The translations under genes were made by a program, and so were the position numbers. From Streptomyces sp. HD (GTDB taxonomy: Bacteria; Actinomycetota; Actinomycetes; Streptomycetales; Streptomycetaceae), in contig NZ_JAQMYP010000070.1 in the NCBI RefSeq assembly GCF_028369295.1, positions 1 through 41,775 of the forward strand: 41,775 bases of DNA, written 5' to 3'. The stretch's first letter is position 1, and each line of letters opens with the position of its first letter. This document shows, piece after piece, positions 9,292 to 14,890 of this stretch. The notes beneath the pieces are model-generated. The model searched no databases, was not told where the DNA came from, and saw nothing but the letters and a program-made list of their open reading frames with translations.

Positions 9292-9339
9292 TGTCCATGT
9301 CGCCGCGGGGAACACCCTCGGTAAGGCGGCAGACACCTA

Positions 9340-9424
9340 GTCCGGGTGGCGGAATGGCAGACGCGCTAGCTTGAGGTGCTAGTGCCCTTTATCGGGCGTG
9401 GGGGTTCAAGTCCCCCCTCGGACA
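9340..9424 (+). tRNA. tRNA-Leu (anticodon GAG)
   Basis: Class II tRNA of 85 nt. The acceptor arm GTCCGGG (9340-9346) pairs with CTCGGAC (9417-9423), with one G-U, and A follows as discriminator. The anticodon stem CTAGC/GCTAG encloses the loop TTGAGGT, so the anticodon is GAG. A long variable arm (TGCCCTTTATCGGGCG) identifies Leu, and the T loop GTTCAAG is canonical. CCA is not encoded. It is not the UAA-anticodon bldA gene. A strong terminator follows 12 nt downstream. Confidence 0.97.
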
Positions 9425-9435
9425 CAGAACACTTC

Positions 9436-9482
9436 CAGCTCATGCGGATCGAGGATTGCCTCGGTCCGCATGAGCTGTTTTT
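9436..9482 (+). terminator. Rho-independent terminator of tRNA-Leu
   Basis: A 19-bp stem (9436-9454 with 9459-9477, one G-U pair) with the 4-nt loop ATTG, followed directly by TTTTT (9478-9482). The T tract makes it a rightward terminator ending the tRNA transcript and separating it from ramR. Confidence 0.9.
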
Positions 9483-9699
9483 GCATCCTGCCGTTGTCCG
9501 GCTGGAGGGCCAGATGCCACGCCTCGTGGCGCGGCCGGACCCGGGCCGTCTCCCGTGTGAGGCGCCGCCATATGTGGGGTGCCGCCGACGGGGCGGCACC
9601 CGGCAATTGGGTCGATACCCGGAGATACTTCGTGAGGTGCCGTCGGATTGTCCGAGGCGTTGTACGTCATGGAGGCCATGGTCGGCCTGGCAAGGAGGG

Positions 9700-10308
9700 A
9701 TGTTGATCCGTGTTCTTCTCGTCGAGGACGCAGACCTGGTGCGCGGGGCACTCGCCGCCCTGCTCACACGTGAGAAGGACATCGAAGTGGTCCCGGGGCC
9801 GGCGGAGCACAGACACACGGTTTCGCAGGCGCTGACGTACCGGCCCGACGTGGTCGTCATCGACGTCGACGGCGGTGAGGAAGGCGCCCTCGGCACCTCG
9901 CTGGAGCTGGCCTCGCGGCTGCCGGAGTGCCGGACCTTGCTGGTGGTCGGCTCGGCGAGCCCGGACTATCTGCGGCGGGCACTGGAGCGTCAGGTCGCCG
10001 GCGTCGTCGGCAGGAACAGTCCCTGCGACATCCTGCCCCAGGGGGTGCGCCAGGTGGCGGCGGGAGAGCGGTTCATCGACCCCAGGCTGGCGCTGCTGGC
10101 GCTCTCCGCGTCGGAGAACCCGCTGACCGAGCGGGAGCGTGAGGTGCTGCGGCTGGCGGCGGAAGGTACGCCCACGCGCGAGATCGCCGACCGGCTGTCG
10201 CTGTGTGTGGGAACGGTTCGCAATCACCTGAACGCGGTCTCCAGAAAGACCGGGGCACGCAATCGCATCGACGCGATTCGGATCGCTCGGGAGTCGGGCT
10301 GGATGTAG
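9700..10308 (+). CDS. ramR: RamR-type response regulator (NarL/FixJ family)
   Basis: About 202 aa. An N-terminal receiver domain has acidic residues in VLLVEDADLVRG and a candidate phospho-acceptor Asp55 in VVVIDVDGG. A C-terminal LuxR-type helix-turn-helix follows (LTEREREVLRLAAEG, then IADRLSLCVGTVRNHLNAV). The usual receiver lysine is replaced by Arg (VVGRNSP), so phosphorylation signalling may be atypical. ATG 9700 abuts its AAGGAGGG; TTG 9703 gives better spacing and is an alternative. The frame is open further upstream, but the domain starts here. It converges on ramB with a 42-bp gap. In Streptomyces coelicolor the orphan regulator RamR activates the ramCSAB operon, and the position here supports the same role. 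Confidence 0.88.
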   Translation: MLIRVLLVEDADLVRGALAALLTREKDIEVVPGPAEHRHTVSQALTYRPDVVVIDVDGGEEGALGTSLELASRLPECRTLLVVGSASPDYLRRALERQVAGVVGRNSPCDILPQGVRQVAAGERFIDPRLALLALSASENPLTEREREVLRLAAEGTPTREIADRLSLCVGTVRNHLNAVSRKTGARNRIDAIRIARESGWM

Positions 10309-10350
10309 GGGGGCTAGGGCGGCGTTGTCGCGGCGGCACACGCTCAGTCG

Positions 10351-12459
10351 TCAGCGCCGGGCATCGGCTCCCACCTGGTCCCAATGCCCGATCAGGTCCC
10401 GGTACGGGGCACAGTCGGTCCGCAACTGTTCGTGCGTGCCGAGGGTGCATCGGGGGCCGTCCATGACCAGGACGAGGTCGGCGCGCAGGGCGGAGCTGAT
10501 GCGGTGGGCGCAGACGATCAGGGTGGACGGGCGGCTGGCGAAGGCCCGTTCGGCGACCTCCTCGGCGGCCGGGTCGAGGTGGCAGGTGGCCTCGTCCAGC
10601 AGGACCAGGGCGGTAGGCGGCAACAGGGCCCGGACGAGGGCGATCAGTTGGCGTTCCCCGGCGGAGAGCAAGGCTGGGTCGACCGGGGCGTCGTAGCCGC
10701 CGAGGCGTTCGACCAGAGGGGTGGCGCCGATGGCGTGGACCGCCGAGTCGAGGGCGGGCCGGGTGGCCGTCGGGTGCAGGTAGGCGAGGTTCTCGTGCAG
10801 GGTGCCGGTGAAGACGTATGCCTCCTGCGGGATCAGCACGCGGGATCCGGAGAGCCGGCCGCTGTCCAGGGAGCGGAGCGGGACACCGCCGAGGCGTACG
10901 TCGCCGACTTGCGGTTCGAGCATCCCGGCGACGATCGCGGCGAGCGTGGACTTGCCCGCGCCACTCGGGCCGACGACGGCCAGGTGGGTGCCGGGAGTGA
11001 GGGAGAGGTCGAGGTTCTGTACGACCGGTTCGGCGGCCGGGGCGTAGCCGAAGGTGACGTCGCGCAGCTCGACGCGGCCGTCCGAAGGCCGAGGGTTCGC
11101 CGACGGCGACGCCTCCACCTCCGTTGCCGGAGCCCTTGCCGTTGCCGGAGTCACCGGAGCGTCGGCGCGGGGTCCTCCCTGCCCGGGGGCGAGCGGGGGG
11201 CTCGGCGGCTGGAGGCTCGCGGCTGCCCCCGAGATCCTTGCCCTCTTCGAAGCGCCGGTCTTCCGCGACGCCCCCGCTACTCGCGGCGCCTCCGTCATCT
11301 GCGGTGTTCCCGTCATCCGCGGGGCCCGCGCCACCTGCCAGGCGCCCGCTACTTGAGAGGCCCCCGCAGGTTGAGAGGCGCCCGCCGGTTGAGAAGTACC
11401 CGTCGGCTGCGGGGCGCCCGGCTCCTGCGGGGCACCCGATACCTGCGAGGCACTCGCCGCCTCCGAGGCGCCCGCTACTTGAGGAGCCCCCGCCACCCCT
11501 GGTGCGCCCGCCCCCGATGCCTCCAGGATCCGGCCCAGCGTGACCAGCAGCCACAGCCCGCTGCCGCCGAGCCCCTGGACGAAGCCGCGCAGGGCTGGTT
11601 GCAGGCTCTGGGAGACGTACGTCAGCGCGCCCAGGATCGCGCCGGTCGTCACGCCGTTCCGCACCAGCCAGGGTGCCCCGGCCAGGATGAGCACGATCGG
11701 CAGCCAGCCGCCGACACCGAGCGCGGCGGTGCGCAGTGCGGTGAGCCGGGCCAGGGCGCGGGCCGCGCGCGCCGCCTCGTCGATGCGGGCGCCGACGCGA
11801 CGGCGTACGACATCCTCGGCGCCGCACGCCGCAATGTCCCGCAGCCCTCCGGCCACCGCGCTCACCTGCTCGGCGATGGCCTCGTCGGCGAGGACGACCG
11901 CCCGTTGCCGGGCCGCCATCGCCCGCAGGGCCAGCAGGAAGAGCACCAGCCCGGCCAGGAGGGGCGGTACGACGAACAGCAGGAGGGCGGGATCCAGCGC
12001 GGCCAGCCCGAGCAGCACGCTGACCGCGGTGACGGCGAAGGTCTGCACGAACATGACGACCGCGCCGTACGACTCGCGGGCGATCTCCACCTGTTCGGTG
12101 AGCCGGGCCACGCCCGCGGTGTCGATGGACTGGCCGGCGCCGGCGGAGCGGCGCAGTGTGCCGGTGGTGGCGAGGGTGACCAGGTCGTCGCGGAACGGCT
12201 CGACGACGCCGGCCAGTTGGAGCGTGGCCTGCCGGGTGCCCCAGGCGCCGACGAGGACGGCGCAGGCCAGCAGGCCGAGCCAGCCGAAGCCGGCGGTGCT
12301 GCGGCCGGCGAGGAAGCCGTCGTCGACGGCACGGGCGACCAGCCAGCCGGACAGCAGCGCGGGCACGGCCTCGACCAGCGACCAGCCGGTGAGCCGTAGG
12401 AAATCCCGGCGCCGTGTGCGCAGTGTGGACCGCAGCAGGACTCCCGGCCGCGGGCTCAC
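10351..12459 (-). CDS. ramB: RamB-like ABC transporter (fused membrane and ATPase domains)
   Basis: About 702 aa from GTG 12459, which overlaps the ramA stop as GTGA; the frame is open upstream to 12531. A six-helix exporter membrane domain covers about residues 15-320. The ATPase domain starts near 465 with Walker A GPSGAGKST, Q-loop LIPQEAYVF, signature LSAGERQLIAL (Ala for the usual Gly), Walker B LVLLDEATC and H-loop CAHRIS. Between the domains lies an unusual ~145-residue linker made of degenerate pentapeptides such as GAPQV, GASQP and GASQV. With RamA it should form a heterodimeric exporter of the SapB-like lanthipeptide. It is the last gene of ramC-S-A-B. Confidence 0.88.
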   Translation of the reverse strand: MSPRPGVLLRSTLRTRRRDFLRLTGWSLVEAVPALLSGWLVARAVDDGFLAGRSTAGFGWLGLLACAVLVGAWGTRQATLQLAGVVEPFRDDLVTLATTGTLRRSAGAGQSIDTAGVARLTEQVEIARESYGAVVMFVQTFAVTAVSVLLGLAALDPALLLFVVPPLLAGLVLFLLALRAMAARQRAVVLADEAIAEQVSAVAGGLRDIAACGAEDVVRRRVGARIDEAARAARALARLTALRTAALGVGGWLPIVLILAGAPWLVRNGVTTGAILGALTYVSQSLQPALRGFVQGLGGSGLWLLVTLGRILEASGAGAPGVAGAPQVAGASEAASASQVSGAPQEPGAPQPTGTSQPAGASQPAGASQVAGAWQVARAPRMTGTPQMTEAPRVAGASRKTGASKRARISGAAASLQPPSPPLAPGQGGPRADAPVTPATARAPATEVEASPSANPRPSDGRVELRDVTFGYAPAAEPVVQNLDLSLTPGTHLAVVGPSGAGKSTLAAIVAGMLEPQVGDVRLGGVPLRSLDSGRLSGSRVLIPQEAYVFTGTLHENLAYLHPTATRPALDSAVHAIGATPLVERLGGYDAPVDPALLSAGERQLIALVRALLPPTALVLLDEATCHLDPAAEEVAERAFASRPSTLIVCAHRISSALRADLVLVMDGPRCTLGTHEQLRTDCAPYRDLIGHWDQVGADARR
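11087..11525. repeat. Degenerate 15-bp repeat region in ramB (low-complexity linker)
   Basis: This part of ramB encodes the linker between the membrane and ATPase domains. Its distal half (about 11330-11520) is visibly built from ~15-bp units. On the + strand these read roughly as GGCGCCCGC followed by CGGTTGAGA-like segments, translating to (G/T)(A/T)(S/P)Qx repeats. The units are imperfect, so drift or slippage expansion is likely. The reading frame is kept throughout. Confidence 0.7.
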
Positions 12460-14579
12460 CCCACGCCTCCGTCGCGTTCCGGCGCGGAAGCCGGGCCCCA
12501 CACAGGCCGGCCACTCGCCCCAGCCTCGCACCCCGCTTCCGCCTCGTACCCCGCCTCCGCCTCGTACCCGGCCTCCGCCTCGAACCCGGCCCAGTGCTCC
12601 GTCTTCGCTTTGTACCCGGCCCGGTGTCCCGCCTGCGTTTCGAATTCGGCCTCGGCCTCTGTCTCTGCCACGAGCTCCGTTCGATGCTCCGTGTTTGCTT
12701 CGTACCCGGCCCGGTGTCCCGCCTGCGTTTCGAATTCGGCCTCGGCCTCTGTCTCCGCCCCGAACCTCGCCCGGTGCTCCGCCTCCGCCCCAACCTCAGC
12801 CCCGAACTCCGTCCGATCCCCCACCCCGGCCCCAAACCCCGACCGATACCCCACCCCCGCCCCGAAAACAGCCCGATACCCAGCCTCCGCCCACAACTCG
12901 CGATGTGTCCCCACCCCCCGCACCCGCCCCCCGTCGAGCCAGACGACAACATCAGCGCGGGCGGCCGTGGAGGTGCGGTGGGTGATGATGAGGCGGGTGC
13001 GGTGGGCGAGGGGGCCGGTGCCGGTCAGGGACTGGCCGATTTGGTGTTCGGTGACGGTGTCGAGGCTCGCTGTCGCGTCGTCCAGGATCAGCAGGCGGCC
13101 GCACGGGGCGGACTGGGCGAAGGCGCGGGCCAGGCCGATGCGCTGGGTCTCGCCGCCGGAGAGCGGGGCAGCGGCGAGCCGGGTGCCGTACCCGTCGGGC
13201 ATGGTCCGGATGAAGGCGTCGGCGCGTGCCGCGGTGGCCGCCGTGCGGACCTCTACGGCGTCGGGTGCGCGGGGCCCGAAGCCGATCGCGTCGGTGTAGG
13301 AGTCGCCCAGCAGTACCGGGCGTTCGAAGCCGTACGCGACGGCCCGGTACAGCTCCGGGCGGGCCACGTCGCACAGCGGCTGCCCGTCGAGCCGTACCTC
13401 GCCCTCGTCGGGGTCCGCCAGCCGTCCGGCCAGCGCGGCCAGCAGGGACTTGCCGGATCCGGAGCGGCCTACGACGGCGGTCAGCGCGCCCGGCGGCAGG
13501 TCCAGGTCGATGCCGTCCAGTGCCGGGTCGCCATCAGCGGTGCGTACCGTGACGCCGCGGAACTCCAGCCGCCCGCCGCCCCCGGAGGGCAGGTGCGCGG
13601 TGCCGTACGCGACGGTCGGCTCGCCCAGCACCTCGGCGATCCGGCCCGCGGTGGCGCGTGCGAAGGCCAGCCGGTTGACCGAGGCCACCAGCGAACTGAC
13701 GCCGGTGGCCAGGAGGACGTAGCCGCTCGCGGCGAGCATCTGACCCGGTGTGATGCGGCCCTGGGCGAGCCCCAGTCCCGCCACGGCCAGCACGGCGATC
13801 TCCAGCAGGGGCACGATCGCCGCGTCCCGTGCGGAGACCCGGGCGAACGCCTGCCACATGCCCAGGCCGTGGCGGTGAAGTTCGGGCAGCGGCTCCAGTA
13901 CCCGCTCGGCCTCGCGGGACGTGGTGCCGGCGGCGGCGATGGTGCGGATGCCGGTGAGGGCGTCGACGAGCCGGGTGGCGATGCGGCCCTGCGTGGCGAA
14001 GTAGCGGTCGTTGAGGTCGGAGACGTCGCGGACGAAGGCGCGGACCATGAGGACGACCAGCGGCAGCCCGGCCACGAAGGTGAGGCACAGCCACGGGTCG
14101 ATGAGGGCGAGGGCCACGATGGCCCCGATCGGCGGGACCAGTTCGGTCACCGCCCACACCAGGCCCGACGGGGCGCTGCCGGCCCGGGCGGTGTTGCCCA
14201 CCAGCCGGGCCACCAGGTCGCCGGGGGTGTGCCGACGGGCGGCGGGGGCGCCCAGGTCGAGGACATGGCCGAGCAGGGTGTGCCGCAGCCAGGCCGTGCA
14301 GCGGGCGTTGGCCACGGCGCCCGCGTAGTCGTCCGCGGTGTCGCACACCACCAGAAGCGCGACCGTGACGGCGGTGAGCGTCAGCCACAGTGCGGTATCA
14401 CCCTGCCCGAGCACGGCGTCGACCGTGCGACCCAGGACAGCGGGCAGAAGTACGTAGACACACGCCAGCAGGAGGGATACGGCGGCCTGGATCCCGCCCC
14501 ATGCACCGCCTCGCCGGACCGTCTCCAGGAGCAGACGGTCGGCCGCACGTCGGTCCACCGACTGCTCCCGTCGTCGCAC
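12456..14579 (-). CDS. ramA: RamA-like ABC transporter with repeat-built C-terminal extension
   Basis: Up to 707 aa. GTG 14579 opens the frame, but GTG 14558 has a better ribosome site (GGGAG six bases upstream). A membrane domain (about residues 25-320) precedes the ATPase domain: Walker A GRSGSGKS, signature LSGGETQRIGL, Walker B LLILDDATAS and H-loop ITHR. The Walker B glutamate is Asp and the Q-loop position reads GFERP, so this half is probably the degenerate ATP site of a heterodimer with RamB. After the normal end of the fold (near HRELWAEAGY) about 140 residues of low-complexity sequence follow, rich in Ala, Glu, Gly, Tyr and Thr and with a 30-residue internal repeat. The stop overlaps the ramB start (GTGA). 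Role by family: SapB-type peptide export. Confidence 0.88.
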   Translation of the reverse strand: MRRREQSVDRRAADRLLLETVRRGGAWGGIQAAVSLLLACVYVLLPAVLGRTVDAVLGQGDTALWLTLTAVTVALLVVCDTADDYAGAVANARCTAWLRHTLLGHVLDLGAPAARRHTPGDLVARLVGNTARAGSAPSGLVWAVTELVPPIGAIVALALIDPWLCLTFVAGLPLVVLMVRAFVRDVSDLNDRYFATQGRIATRLVDALTGIRTIAAAGTTSREAERVLEPLPELHRHGLGMWQAFARVSARDAAIVPLLEIAVLAVAGLGLAQGRITPGQMLAASGYVLLATGVSSLVASVNRLAFARATAGRIAEVLGEPTVAYGTAHLPSGGGGRLEFRGVTVRTADGDPALDGIDLDLPPGALTAVVGRSGSGKSLLAALAGRLADPDEGEVRLDGQPLCDVARPELYRAVAYGFERPVLLGDSYTDAIGFGPRAPDAVEVRTAATAARADAFIRTMPDGYGTRLAAAPLSGGETQRIGLARAFAQSAPCGRLLILDDATASLDTVTEHQIGQSLTGTGPLAHRTRLIITHRTSTAARADVVVWLDGGRVRGVGTHRELWAEAGYRAVFGAGVGYRSGFGAGVGDRTEFGAEVGAEAEHRARFGAETEAEAEFETQAGHRAGYEANTEHRTELVAETEAEAEFETQAGHRAGYKAKTEHWAGFEAEAGYEAEAGYEAEAGCEAGASGRPVWGPASAPERDGGVG
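12533..12755. repeat. Direct repeats in the 3' end of ramA
   Basis: An identical 54-bp direct repeat occupies 12612-12665 and 12702-12755 (offset 90 bp, or 30 codons). A run of ~18-bp units related to CGTACCCGGCCTCCGCCT covers about 12533-12600. Both preserve the ramA frame and encode ETEAEAEFETQAGHRAGY-type and EAEAGY-type repeats. The exact identity over 54 bp points to a recent duplication. Confidence 0.9.
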
Positions 14580-14613
14580 GGTTCAGCGGGAGGGACAGGA
14601 CTGCCCCAGGAGG

Positions 14614-14640
14614 GGCGGGGGCGCGCGGTGAGCCCCCGCC
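14614..14640. other. GC-rich hairpin between ramS and ramA
   Basis: Perfect 9-bp inverted repeat GGCGGGGGC (14614-14622) / GCCCCCGCC (14632-14640) with a 9-nt loop, between the ramS repeats and the ramA start. No T tract follows in either direction. It could stabilise the short ramC-ramS mRNA or reduce read-through into ramA, a common way to make precursor exceed transporter. That role is inferred. Confidence 0.5.
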
Positions 14641-14643
14641 GTG

Positions 14644-14768
14644 TCTGTCCGGACCAGCAGATCTGTATGGACAAGCAGGGCTTCTGCCTGGACAAGCAGA
14701 GCTGTCCGCATGGGCGCCGGCAGACGTGTCTGTCCCGACTGGCAGAACTTGTCTGCCTGGACTAGCAG
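14644..14768. repeat. Five 17-bp repeats downstream of and overlapping the ramS stop
   Basis: On the + strand, copies of a unit close to TCTGYMYGGACNAGCAG start at 14644, 14662, 14683, 14729 and 14752. A degenerate remnant lies near 14701-14722. Spacing is 18-23 bp. The last copy contains the ramS stop codon. Each unit is itself weakly palindromic (CTGC...GCAG), so the RNA could fold into serial small hairpins. No matching description is known to me. Confidence 0.8.
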
Positions 14769-14884
14769 AGCAGCAGGCTCAGCCGGCTGCCTCCGCCACA
14801 ACCCTTGCTGGCCCGGCTGCCCGGCGGCGGCGCGTAACCGGTCTCGGTCTCGGTCGTCAGACCCTGCAGGTCGAGGAGCGACAT
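14762..14884 (-). CDS. ramS: RamS-like class III lanthipeptide precursor (SapB variant)
   Basis: A 40-aa peptide found by reading the gap between ramC and ramA. ATG 14884 follows a strong GGAGGTGA that overlaps the ramC stop codon; the stop is TAG. The leader starts MSLLDLQGL, matching the LxxLQ-like recognition box of class III leaders (RamS, AmfS). The core has two ring motifs, SRASKGC (Ser23, Ser26, Cys29) and SRLSLLLC (Ser33, Ser36, Cys40), separated by GGG. RamC would dehydrate the serines and cyclise them to lanthionine or labionin, giving a surface-active morphogen that aids aerial growth. SapB has two S-x2-S-x3-C rings as I recall it; here the first ring is one residue shorter, contains Lys, and the peptide ends at its last Cys. 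Confidence 0.93.
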   Translation of the reverse strand: MSLLDLQGLTTETETGYAPPPGSRASKGCGGGSRLSLLLC

Positions 14885-14890
14885 ATGTCC

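Noticed and set aside
9177..9374. A 65-codon ORF before and into the tRNA
   Set aside because: It overlaps the tRNA gene and its promoter and lacks a convincing ribosome site.
9340..9482. tRNA-Leu as an integrated-element attachment site
   Set aside because: No integrase, no 3' tRNA fragment repeat and no element boundary were seen; a terminator follows directly.
12456..12880. CRISPR-like spacing of repeats
   Set aside because: The repeats are in frame inside ramA, only one pair is identical, spacers are themselves repeat-like, and no cas gene is present.
10073..12952. A 959-codon minus-strand frame over ramB and the end of ramA
   Set aside because: Arg/Pro-rich shadow of the two ABC genes with no recognisable motif.
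14381..14695. Read-through or second lanthipeptide ORF after ramS with Cys repeats
   Set aside because: It has no ribosome site, starts inside the repeats and runs into ramA in a shadow frame; kept only as a remark on the repeats.
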